Positions 1 through 6,115 of a stretch of DNA of 11,486 nucleotides are shown piece after piece. The notes below the pieces were generated by a model, which was given only the letters and a program-made list of their open reading frames with translations, made no database searches and was not told the origin of the DNA. The position numbers were made by a program, and so were the translations under genes. This DNA is from Hyphomicrobiales bacterium. GTDB taxonomy: Bacteria; Pseudomonadota; Alphaproteobacteria; Rhizobiales; Beijerinckiaceae. Location of the stretch: the NCBI GenBank assembly GCA_015655535.1, contig JAATEW010000026.1:1-11486 (forward strand), read 5' to 3'. Each line of letters begins with the position of its first letter. Position 1 is the stretch's first letter.

Positions 1-718
1 CGGAAGGCTTATCGTAGGCAGGATAGACGCGCAGCACGTGGTCCTCCGGCACGAAGACATCATCGAGGATGACGGTCCCGCTGGCCGTCGTTCTTTGTCC
101 GAAGCCGGTCCAATCGTCGAGGATGCGCAATCCCGTGGCATCGCGGTCAACGAAGGCGAGGACGACTTTTTCATCTTCGTTGACGGCCGCGACGGGGACG
201 AGGTGCGCCAGCAGAGCCCCCGTTGCATAAAACTTCTCTCCCTTGACGCGAAAGCCGTCGCCATCGCGCAGGATGCGTGTCTGGAATGCGCGAACGTGCT
301 TGCCGCCGCGCTCCGACGTCGCATTGCCGAAGCGCAACCCTGTTAGAGCCGCGTCGTAAAAAAATCGCCGTCGCGCCGGATCCGGGTCAAAGCGGATAAG
401 GTCGATGATCGAAATGTGATTCTGCGCCAATTGTGCAATTGAGGCGTCGGCCGCTGCGAGGATTTTGAAGACCTCCGCGACAGTGGCGTAGGAAATTCCC
501 GCACCGCCGTCAGCCGCGGGAACATTCATGCCCCAGAGCCCGCTTTGGGAAAAAAGGTCGAGTTCGGCTCGAGGCAGCTGACGCTCGCGATCGCGCTGAG
601 CAGCGTCTTTGGCGAAGACCGGTGCCAAAGCGTGGGCAATTGCAATTGCCTCCGCATCGCTTGCGATCCGAGACGCGGGTTCGGAAGGAAAGGCGGCCGA
701 TTGCAAAAAAGCGGACAC
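1..718 (-). CDS. SfnB-family (DszC-like) sulfur-acquisition oxidoreductase, 3' end outside window
   Basis: This is the N-terminal 239 residues of an acyl-CoA-dehydrogenase-fold flavoprotein; the rest lies beyond position 1. Visible are the N-terminal helical domain (the run SGLWGMNVPAADGGAGIS, then AQNHISIIDLIRF) and the middle beta domain with GNATSERGGKHV, KGEKFYATGALLAHLVPVAAV and DDWTGFGQRTTASGTVILDD. That last run is typical of the SfnB/DszC branch, whose members are flavin-dependent monooxygenases acting on organosulfur compounds such as sulfones under sulfur limitation. The family match is strong; the exact substrate is unknown. Start choice: ATG at 724 lies only 1 nt from the AGGAG at 726-730, whereas GTG at 718 lies 7 nt away, so GTG is preferred. 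It follows the cupin gene on the same strand after about 200 nt, so it may have its own promoter. Further sulfur genes would be expected to the left. Confidence 0.88.
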   Translation of the reverse strand, partial: MSAFLQSAAFPSEPASRIASDAEAIAIAHALAPVFAKDAAQRDRERQLPRAELDLFSQSGLWGMNVPAADGGAGISYATVAEVFKILAAADASIAQLAQNHISIIDLIRFDPDPARRRFFYDAALTGLRFGNATSERGGKHVRAFQTRILRDGDGFRVKGEKFYATGALLAHLVPVAAVNEDEKVVLAFVDRDATGLRILDDWTGFGQRTTASGTVILDDVFVPEDHVLRVYPAYDKPS

Positions 719-782
719 GTGCATACTCCTAGACGTCAGCATTCGCACTTAATTTGAAACCGGATGAGTGGAAGGCCGCCAT

Positions 783-804
783 CGCCTCGACCTTACCCGA
801 GGCG
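783..804. repeat. Inverted repeat, 7-bp arms, 8-nt spacer
   Basis: CGCCTCG (783-789) and CGAGGCG (798-804) are perfect inverted arms around ACCTTACC. The site lies about 65 nt upstream of the SfnB-like GTG start and about 120 nt downstream of the cupin stop. No T-run follows on the minus strand, so a standard terminator is unlikely; an operator or an RNA hairpin is possible. Confidence 0.4.
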
Positions 805-835
805 TTCAACAGAGGCGGCTGATCATTATCCGTTC

Positions 836-860
836 TGTCAAGTCGACCCTACGACTGACA
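836..860. repeat. Inverted repeat, 9-bp arms with a one-base bulge
   Basis: TGTCAAGTCG (836-845) can pair with CGACTGACA (852-860) around the loop ACCCTA, with one A bulged. It is the second inverted repeat in the cupin/sfnB-like spacer. No adjacent T-run is seen, so it is recorded as a structure of unknown role. Confidence 0.35.
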
Positions 861-922
861 GGCGCTCGCAAGACCAATGCGCAGAGTCGCTGTCTACATA
901 AATCTTCTCGAGGGCTAGCCGG

Positions 923-1318
923 TCATTTCTTATATTGCTCGTCGCTCACGGGTTCGAGCCAGTCGGCGGATTTACCGTCAAGTGCCTCCTGGATGGCGAT
1001 ATGTGTCATAGCCGTCGTCGCCGTGGCTCCGTGCCAATGTTTCTCACCGGGCGAGAACCAGATGACATCGCCTGGCCGAACTTCCTCGACTGGCCCATCC
1101 CAACGCTGCACCCATCCGTAGCCGGATGTGACGATTAATGTCTGACCGAGCGGATGGGTATGCCACGTCGTACGCGCGCCAGGCTCGAATGTGACGTTTA
1201 CGGCACGAACACGTGCCGGATCGGGCGACTCAATAAGCGTATCAAGACGGACGGCGCCGGTGAAATAATCCGCGGGCGCCTTGCCGGAAGGGCGCGAGCC
1301 CACTCGTTGGATTTCCAT
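923..1318 (-). CDS. Small single-domain cupin protein (quercetin-dioxygenase-like fold)
   Basis: This 131-residue protein is one conserved cupin barrel. Motif 1 runs from about residue 46 (PGARTTWHTHPLGQTLIV), with candidate metal ligands His53, His55 and Gln59. Motif 2 is near residues 82-97 (PGDVIWFSPGEKHWHG), with His94. Gln59 stands where many cupins have Glu. Such small cupins are often annotated as carboxymuconolactone-decarboxylase-associated or quercetin-2,3-dioxygenase-like, but their reactions vary, so no substrate is assigned. Cytoplasmic: no signal peptide. GGAG at 1324-1327 lies 5 nt upstream of the ATG and supports the start. The gene follows the carbonic anhydrase by 69 nt on the same strand and is probably co-transcribed with it; no terminator is visible between them. 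Confidence 0.88.
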   Translation of the reverse strand: MEIQRVGSRPSGKAPADYFTGAVRLDTLIESPDPARVRAVNVTFEPGARTTWHTHPLGQTLIVTSGYGWVQRWDGPVEEVRPGDVIWFSPGEKHWHGATATTAMTHIAIQEALDGKSADWLEPVSDEQYKK

Positions 1319-1387
1319 TGTCTCTCCATCAGGGTCAACGGTTCATTGAAAGGAGGCGCTACGTGCGACCTATTAAAAGAGTAAGTC

Positions 1388-1969
1388 TTATGTGGGTCTA
1401 CCCGCTGCGGTGGCATTCTCCACTTCGACCAGTTGGCCTGTGTGGACATCGTAAATGTACCCGTAAATAGGAATGAGGCTTGGGACAAGCGGGTGTTCTT
1501 TGATCCGCTTCACATCTTGAACGACGCTCGCCGACTGATCCTTGATCGTGTGCCATTTGATGAAATGTCCCGCGGCGTGACCGCCCCGATGCTGGGGGTT
1601 CGACCACGCAAGTCCATCAAGCGCCGCAGTGCCGAGATCATCTTCGAGCAAATCGGCGATGACTTCATCATTAAAAAGCTCCATGCCGCAGTTTGTGTGA
1701 TGGATGACAAACCATTCGTTTGTACCGAGCAGCTTGTGTGAAATGACAAGCGAACGAATGGCATCATCGCTCGCGCGGCCTCCTGCGTTCCGGATGACGT
1801 GTGCGTCACCTTCGGAAAGACCTGCAAATTTCGCCGGATCAAGCCGCGCGTCCATGCACGTCAAGATCGCAAAACGCCGAGCCGGTGGCAGGACGAGATT
1901 GCTCTTTTCGCCGAACGAGGACGTATAGATCGCATTCGCCGCGAGAACCTCGTCGAGGACTTTTGACAC
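1388..1969 (-). CDS. Beta-class carbonic anhydrase
   Basis: The predicted enzyme interconverts CO2 and bicarbonate with a zinc ion. Zinc and catalytic residues are visible in the GTG-start numbering: Cys38-x-Asp40-x-Arg42 (LTCMDARLDP) and His91-x-x-Cys94 (HHTNCGM), plus the RNAGGRASDDAIRSL run that is standard in the family. The length of 193 residues is normal for a compact beta enzyme. No signal peptide is present, so it is cytoplasmic. The start is taken as GTG at 1969 because GGAG at 1977-1980 lies 7 nt upstream; an earlier GTG at 2014 adds 15 residues but has no ribosome binding site and falls outside the family homology. It is the first gene of a minus-strand group with the cupin, driven by the promoter at 2083-2111. 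Confidence 0.93.
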   Translation of the reverse strand: MSKVLDEVLAANAIYTSSFGEKSNLVLPPARRFAILTCMDARLDPAKFAGLSEGDAHVIRNAGGRASDDAIRSLVISHKLLGTNEWFVIHHTNCGMELFNDEVIADLLEDDLGTAALDGLAWSNPQHRGGHAAGHFIKWHTIKDQSASVVQDVKRIKEHPLVPSLIPIYGYIYDVHTGQLVEVENATAAGRPT

Positions 1970-2076
1970 GCTGGTACTCCAATTTGCAGGTGAGGCATCG
2001 CAAAGGTGCGTCACGCTTTATCGACGCGCTGCTTCTCTATTGAAATAGTCTGATAGTGCTTGGCGATTTCTTCCTC

Positions 2077-2090
2077 ACTCTAATTAGAGT
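2077..2090. promoter_or_regulatory. 14-bp perfect palindrome overlapping the -10 box, candidate operator
   Basis: ACTCTAATTAGAGT is identical to its own reverse complement and covers the -10 box of the minus-strand promoter, where a bound dimeric regulator would block RNA polymerase. The 9-mer AGAGTCGCG occurs at 2086-2094 and again at 2118-2126, 32 bp apart (about three helical turns), flanking the promoter. No regulator gene is in view. Confidence 0.45.
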
Positions 2091-2111
2091 CGCGATCGAT
2101 CAGGCGGTCAA
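2083..2111 (-). promoter_or_regulatory. Sigma70-like promoter for the carbonic anhydrase gene
   Basis: On the minus strand, TTGACC (2106-2111) and TCTAAT (2083-2088) each match five of six consensus bases, with a spacer of exactly 17 nt. Transcription would start near 2076, giving a leader of about 107 nt before the GTG at 1969. Called by eye only. Confidence 0.6.
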
Positions 2112-2298
2112 CCGACAAGAGTCGCGTTCATATGCATGGAGATTAAAAAGGCTTCGTCTGACGATAATGAAAAATTTTCTTCTTCAACGGTTCAGTTTTG
2201 CAGAACATCGTGGCGTCATCGTATGAACAAGATTCTGAAGCGTGCCTCGAGTGTTCATGGCGCATTTCAAAACTAAGGCCGCGGATATGGTGGCCGAT

Positions 2299-2553
2299 TC
2301 AAGCGGCTCGATAGTAGGGCGTTTCCTCTTTCAGCGCCTAATAGTCCGGCGAGAAGATGAGCGGTTGAAGGCGCTCCAACTCCTCGTCGTCGAACTTGTC
2401 TTTGAAGAATACGAAGCCGTTGGTGGGGCAGATGGCTAGCGGCTAAGGGCTCCGGATCGCGCCGACCAGCATAAAATCGAACGTTATCCCGAATGGTGTG
2501 CCAGACATTTGGGCTTCGAACGGAAACTTCGTTCCATCGGAGGGACAGATCAT
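2299..2553 (-). pseudogene. Decayed gene for a small cysteine-containing protein with three in-frame stops
   Basis: Read from ATG at 2553, one frame gives a protein-like sequence interrupted only by stops: MICPSDGTKFPFEAQMSGTP and onward to GAIRSP, TAG (2443-2445), PLAICPTNGFVFFKDKFDDE and onward to FSPDY, TAG (2338-2340), ALKEETPYYRAA, TGA (2299-2301), then a weakly protein-like tail. Each stop is one transition away from Trp or Gln, and the frame is not shifted across at least 84 codons, which fits a recently lost gene. The CPSDG and CPTNGF pieces look like a small zinc-binding or DUF2225-like protein, but this is a resemblance by eye. Function unknown. An alternative is stop-codon errors in the assembly, though three in one short gene is unlikely. 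Confidence 0.6.
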
Positions 2554-2826
2554 TTCAGCCTGATCGCTCGTGCGGGTAAATGCCGTGTTTGGCGACCATA
2601 TTATATGAATTACTACAACGCGCGAGTTGCGAAGAGAAAACTATATACAGGAGAAACCCTCACGCGAAATGCTTTAACCGAAATGTTGCTAGCATTAAAA
2701 TATATATTTCCTATCTATTTTATCAATTGACTACAGGGCGGGATATTTTACCCTGGGCGCATATGTAAGGGGAACTGCAGTCTGCCACGATCTAATGCAG
2801 CTAAGTCCAAAAAAGGAAACGTGCCA
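2554..2826 (+). other. AT-rich leader of the central operon
   Basis: No gene is supported here. The stretch 2600-2760 is far richer in A and T than its surroundings, as expected for a promoter region. One weak promoter-like pair is TTTAAC (2673-2678) and TAAAAT (2696-2701), 17 nt apart. A TTGACT at 2727-2732 has no -10 box at proper spacing. CAGGG/CCCTG arms (2734-2738 and 2751-2755) form a small inverted repeat. None is strong enough to call as a site. Confidence 0.35.
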
Positions 2827-3258
2827 ATGGCGTTGAAACACGCGCTGCTTGGGGTTTTTTGCGCCGCAGTGTTTATTTGGACGTCGTCGTCAGCGATGGC
2901 TCATCACGCCTTTGCCGCCGAATATGACATCGATCAGCCGATCACCATCAAAGGCAAACTGACTAAGATCGAATGGACCAATCCGCATGGTTGGATCTAT
3001 GTCGATGTGTTGGGAACTGACGGTAAGGTCGTCAATTGGGCCGTAGAGTTCGGTGCGCCTAATGCACTGCTGCGCCGAGGCGCGCGCAAGGACGACTTTC
3101 CAATCGGCGGCGAAGTTACGGTGAACGGCTATCGTGCCAAGAGCGGTAAGGAAGTCATCGCCGGAAGCACGGTAAAGCTGCCCGACGGGCGCGATTTCTT
3201 TGCAGGTAGCGAGGGCACCGGCAATCCCGGCGAGGCGGCGAACCGTCCGGAAAACTAA
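2827..3258 (+). CDS. DUF6152-like secreted protein, predicted mature N-terminus His-His
   Basis: A 143-residue exported protein of unknown function. Residues 1-25 are a Sec signal peptide (Lys4, hydrophobic core, then Ala-Met-Ala), so the mature chain would begin at His26-His27-Ala-Phe. Family-typical features follow: EYD at 32-34, the GKLTKIEWTNPHGWIYVDV strand with His54 in Asn-Pro-His, a WAVEFGAPNALLRRG run, then VTVNGYRAKSGK and LPDGRDFF. I recognise this pattern as DUF6152; it has no established activity. Start: the AAGGA at 2813-2817 is 9 nt from ATG 2827 but only 3 nt from an in-frame GTG at 2821, so ATG is preferred. It is the first gene of the central operon. An exposed N-terminal histidine could bind copper, but that is inference. 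Confidence 0.82.
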   Translation: MALKHALLGVFCAAVFIWTSSSAMAHHAFAAEYDIDQPITIKGKLTKIEWTNPHGWIYVDVLGTDGKVVNWAVEFGAPNALLRRGARKDDFPIGGEVTVNGYRAKSGKEVIAGSTVKLPDGRDFFAGSEGTGNPGEAANRPEN

Positions 3259-3306
3259 TCGTCACTTTGTCCGTCGAGCGCCATCCTCACCAATCATGAG
3301 CCTATA

Positions 3307-4116
3307 ATGACTCAACATTTCACTGCGGGGGCAGTCGTCTCCAAATTATACTCCGCAACTCTTGCCATCGGAACCGTGTTCGGTTGCATGATGATACTGT
3401 TTCTGTTGGTCGTTTTGGGGACAGTTCGCGCCGAGTCCGGAGCCGCCATTCCGCGCGGCGCCAACAGCAAGCCGGATTTCTCTGGCTCGTGGCAGACGCT
3501 TAGTACTGCCGATTGGGACATCGAGCCCCACAACGCCCGTAAGGACGCGCCGGCGGGGCTTGGCGTGGTCATCGGTGGGAACATTCCTTACCAGCCTTGG
3601 GCGGTTGAAAAGCGCAAGGCGAATTTCGAAAAGCGCGAAGAACTCGATCCGCGCAACAAATGCTATCTTCCCGGAATACCGCGCGCGAATTATTCGCCCT
3701 ATCCCTTTCAGATTTTCCAAAGCGACGCCGATCTCACGCTTCTCTACGAATATGCGCACACGGCCCGCACGATCTATACGAACGGCTCTAAGCATCCTTC
3801 CGGTCACATCGACTGGTGGCTTGGCGATTCGCGCGGTCAATGGGACGGCGACACGCTCGTCGTCGATGTAATCCATTTTAACGACGAAACATGGTTCGAC
3901 CATTCGGGCAATTTTCACAGCGACGCGCTGCACGTCGTTGAGAAATACAGCTTCATCGATCCCGACCATATCCGCTACGAGGCGAGGATCGAGGATCCCA
4001 AGGTCTTCACGCGGCCATGGACGATCGAGCTTGTCCTCTACCGCCATATCGAGAAGAATTTTCAGCTGCTCGAATACGAATGCTACACGTTCGATTACGA
4101 ACATTTCTACCCGTGA
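3307..4116 (+). CDS. Exported protein of unknown function, first of a paralogous pair
   Basis: A 269-residue protein with a long hydrophobic segment at about 15-40 ending VRA, either a signal peptide or an N-terminal membrane anchor. The mature part starts with a PDFSGSW run and contains DPRNKCYLPGIPR, HPSGHIDWWLGDSRGQWDGD, TLVVDVIHFNDETWFD, HVVEKYSF and EDPKVFTRPWTIE. These match a widespread family of exported bacterial proteins generally annotated as hypothetical. Only two cysteines lie outside the N-terminal segment, Cys119 and Cys259, and both have counterparts in the next gene. No ribosome binding site is clear upstream of ATG 3307; an in-frame ATG at 3388 would leave a shorter signal peptide. 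It lies 48 nt after the DUF6152-like gene and 15 nt before its paralogue, so co-transcription is likely. No catalytic function can be assigned. Confidence 0.82.
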   Translation: MTQHFTAGAVVSKLYSATLAIGTVFGCMMILFLLVVLGTVRAESGAAIPRGANSKPDFSGSWQTLSTADWDIEPHNARKDAPAGLGVVIGGNIPYQPWAVEKRKANFEKREELDPRNKCYLPGIPRANYSPYPFQIFQSDADLTLLYEYAHTARTIYTNGSKHPSGHIDWWLGDSRGQWDGDTLVVDVIHFNDETWFDHSGNFHSDALHVVEKYSFIDPDHIRYEARIEDPKVFTRPWTIELVLYRHIEKNFQLLEYECYTFDYEHFYP

Positions 4117-4131
4117 TCCGGAGGCGATGAG

Positions 4132-4980
4132 ATGAAAAAACACCGGATATTGGCGCTAATCACGACGGCTATTGCCGCGTTGTCCGGAGCGGCCGTCGCG
4201 GAGGAATGGAAGCCGAAGTTGTTATCCGATGGACAGCCGGATGTGCAGGGCTTCTACCGGCCCGAAATCGGCGGAACCTACTCGCTCGTTCGACCCCGGC
4301 GCGGCGTTGGTGTCGAGGGCCGGAACGAATATGAGAAGAGCAAAGAGGCCAATGATGTGAGTAAGTCACGCGTCGTCGATCCGGCGGACCGGCTGGTGCC
4401 TTATCAGCCTTGGGCGCGCGCCAAGCAAAAGGCACTCGAGGCGGCGGTCCTTGAATGGACGAAGCCAGAGCACATAGATCCGCAGGCGCGCTGCGTTCCG
4501 GGCGGCGTCACGCGCACGATCTTCTGGACCCAGGATTTCGAGATCCGCCAATATCCGGGCTATGTCGTCTTTCTCGATGACGGGAACCACACCAGTCGAG
4601 CCATCCCGCTCGACGGCAGGCCGCATGTTCCCGAGCAGATCAAGCTATGGATGGCCGACTCCCGCGGTCATTGGGAGGGAACGATCCTGGTCGTCGACGT
4701 TACCAACGACAATGCGAAGCACCGGCTGAGCAATGAAGGCGACTTCTCCAGCGACAAGGTCCATATCGTTGAAAAGTATATTTTCACCGGCCCCAACAGT
4801 TTCCGGCTCGAGCAGCGCTACGAGGATCCGAGCGTCTATACGCAACCTTGGACTCTCGCTTCTGAATTCAAGCGGGCTCATACGAAGGAGCCGAACTACG
4901 AACTCTGGTTCAACGAATGTCACGAAGGGGAGCACGACGTCGAGCACCTCTATCTCGGCGACAAGACCAAGCCGTTTTGA
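4132..4980 (+). CDS. Secreted protein of unknown function, second of a paralogous pair
   Basis: A 282-residue protein with a clear Sec signal peptide (MKKHR, hydrophobic core to about residue 20, cleavage near AVA-EE at 23/24). It shares the layout of its upstream neighbour: QPDVQGFY for the PDFSGSW element, VPYQPWA, DPQARCVPGG, LWMADSRGHWEGTILVVDV, HIVEKYIF and EDPSVYTQPWT. Cys121 and Cys263 match Cys119 and Cys259 of the neighbour, suggesting a conserved disulfide in the oxidising periplasm. It differs in a longer N-terminal insert (about 50-85) and in lacking the FNDETW run. GGAG just upstream of ATG 4132 is a good ribosome binding site. The family has no known reaction. The divergence suggests an old duplication and perhaps a heteromeric pair. 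Confidence 0.84.
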   Translation: MKKHRILALITTAIAALSGAAVAEEWKPKLLSDGQPDVQGFYRPEIGGTYSLVRPRRGVGVEGRNEYEKSKEANDVSKSRVVDPADRLVPYQPWARAKQKALEAAVLEWTKPEHIDPQARCVPGGVTRTIFWTQDFEIRQYPGYVVFLDDGNHTSRAIPLDGRPHVPEQIKLWMADSRGHWEGTILVVDVTNDNAKHRLSNEGDFSSDKVHIVEKYIFTGPNSFRLEQRYEDPSVYTQPWTLASEFKRAHTKEPNYELWFNECHEGEHDVEHLYLGDKTKPF

Positions 4981-5054
4981 CATCGGGTGACAAGCGCCTG
5001 TCGCACGGATCGTGCGCGCTGCGATCGTGTCTCGGTGCGGTTCGTCGTGATCGC

Positions 5055-5072
5055 TGCGCCACCAGGGGCGCA
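5055..5072 (+). repeat. Short hairpin just before a ribosome binding site
   Basis: TGCGCC (5055-5060) and GGCGCA (5067-5072) form a 6-bp GC-rich stem with a 6-nt loop. It ends 3 nt before AAAGG (5076-5080), the ribosome binding site of the next gene, in the longest gap inside the operon (106 nt). It might tune expression of the membrane genes or protect an RNA end; no T-run follows, so it is not a classic terminator. Confidence 0.35.
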
Positions 5073-5086
5073 TCTAAAGGTCATTC

Positions 5087-5581
5087 ATGTCCATTCTCCA
5101 CGATTTTGCGCAATTGCTCTATGATTCCGATTTCGGAACCGCGCTGCGCGAATCACAATATGCGTTTCCCGTGGTTGAGGGAGCCCATCTTTTGGGGCTC
5201 GCCTTTTCCGTCGGTCTATTGGCCTTCGCGGATCTCCGCTTGGCGGGAGTGCTGTTGCGCGATGAACCCGTTCTTCATGTCCTCGGTCAGCTTCGTCCCT
5301 TCATCCTTGGCGGTTTCGCCATAACCTTCGCGACCGGCGTGATGCTGTTTTGGGCCATGTCCATCAAGCTGCTTCCCAACCCGATATTTCCGGTGAAGTT
5401 GATTTTCATTCTTCTCGCGGGCGTGAATTTTCTTTGGTTCGAATTCGGCGTCGCGCGCGGCGCGGCGGAATGGAGCGATTGTCCGGTCCCACCGGTCAGG
5501 GCCAGGGTCGCGGGGTGGACCTCACTCGTTCTTTGGTCGGCGGTCGTGATTTCGGGTCGTCTCATTCCCTATCTTGGATAG
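5087..5581 (+). CDS. DUF6644-like four-helix inner-membrane protein, first copy
   Basis: A 164-residue integral membrane protein with four hydrophobic segments at about 27-50, 72-92, 101-120 and 140-162. Marked features are YAFPVVEGAHLLGLAF with His34 in helix 1, FPVKLIFILLAGVNFLWFE with Lys104 in helix 3, and a C-terminal SGRLIPYLG. This matches proteins annotated as DUF6644, whose function is unknown. His34 and Lys104 sit at the same numbers in the next gene product, supporting a shared fold and role. AAAGG at 5076-5080 lies 6 nt upstream of the ATG. It is encoded 106 nt after the second secreted protein and 39 nt before its paralogue. An intramembrane histidine in an operon with a c-type cytochrome makes a haem or quinone role conceivable, but no sequence motif proves it. 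Confidence 0.82.
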   Translation: MSILHDFAQLLYDSDFGTALRESQYAFPVVEGAHLLGLAFSVGLLAFADLRLAGVLLRDEPVLHVLGQLRPFILGGFAITFATGVMLFWAMSIKLLPNPIFPVKLIFILLAGVNFLWFEFGVARGAAEWSDCPVPPVRARVAGWTSLVLWSAVVISGRLIPYLG

Positions 5582-5620
5582 CCGCCTGATCCAAAGACCA
5601 ACGCCAGCCTAGGAGCCGAT

Positions 5621-6094
5621 ATGTCCATTCTCGAAATGCTGCAATGGATGCAAGGCACAGGGATCGGCATTGCCTTGCGCAAGTCGAACCATCTCGTGGG
5701 AGCAGCGTTCCAGTTTGCGCACGTTCTCGGCTTCGTGCTGCTGCTCGCCTCTGTGACGCTTATCAGCCTGCGCCTTCTTGGACTCGCCTTTGTCAAGCAG
5801 GCACCGGCCCGGATCGTCGACACCGGAAACACTGCCCTTGGAATCGGCCTCGCCGCGGCGGTACTCAGTGGAACGCTAATCTTTCTGTCTGGACCGGTGC
5901 GTTATTATTCCAATGAGTTTTTTCGCATCAAGATTGTTGTGCTGATCGCCGCTGTGCTGTTCCAGGCGAGCTTGTTCCGGGTGGCGAGCCGAGGCGCATC
6001 GGAGCACCCCCTTGCTGCCAAGGCGGCGGCGATTGTTTCGCTCCTCCTCTGGTTCGGCGTCGGAGCCTCAGCCCGGATGATCGGCTTCATTTGA
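5621..6094 (+). CDS. DUF6644-like four-helix inner-membrane protein, second copy
   Basis: A 157-residue integral membrane protein with helices near 25-50, 70-90, 100-120 and 132-155. It starts MSILEMLQWM, close to the MSILHDFAQL of the first copy, and keeps His34 (QFAHVLGF), Lys104 (FRIKIVVL) and a C-terminal SARMIGFI equivalent to SGRLIPYL. The two are clearly paralogues though overall identity is modest. His24 and His129 are extra histidines not shared with the first copy. AGGAG with 6-nt spacing precedes ATG 5621. The cytochrome gene follows after 21 nt, so tight co-expression is expected. The two proteins may form a membrane heterodimer that exchanges electrons with the exported partners; this is inference from context only. 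Confidence 0.82.
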   Translation: MSILEMLQWMQGTGIGIALRKSNHLVGAAFQFAHVLGFVLLLASVTLISLRLLGLAFVKQAPARIVDTGNTALGIGLAAAVLSGTLIFLSGPVRYYSNEFFRIKIVVLIAAVLFQASLFRVASRGASEHPLAAKAAAIVSLLLWFGVGASARMIGFI

Positions 6095-6115
6095 TTTGGT
6101 CCAAGGAGAGCAACC

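Noticed and set aside
1433..1741. Plus-strand open frame inside the carbonic anhydrase gene
   Set aside because: Shadow of the minus-strand gene, which has the CxDxR and HxxC zinc motifs.
1970..2014. Upstream GTG (2014) start for the carbonic anhydrase
   Set aside because: No ribosome binding site, and the extra 15 residues are outside family homology; GTG 1969 has GGAG at 7 nt.
2242..2439. 65-codon plus-strand frame in the spacer
   Set aside because: No ribosome binding site or protein-like features; the minus strand here holds a more convincing gene remnant.
2727..2749. TTGACT with TATTTT as a promoter for the central operon
   Set aside because: Only 11 nt separate the two boxes, too few for sigma70 recognition.
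2509..2768. Two short overlapping plus-strand frames in the AT-rich leader
   Set aside because: No ribosome binding site and low-complexity products; better explained as a promoter region.
3346..4143. Long open frame (265 codons) on the minus strand opposite the first exported paralogue
   Set aside because: The plus-strand product has a signal segment, family motifs and a clear paralogue; the antisense product shows none and is a by-product of GC-biased codons.
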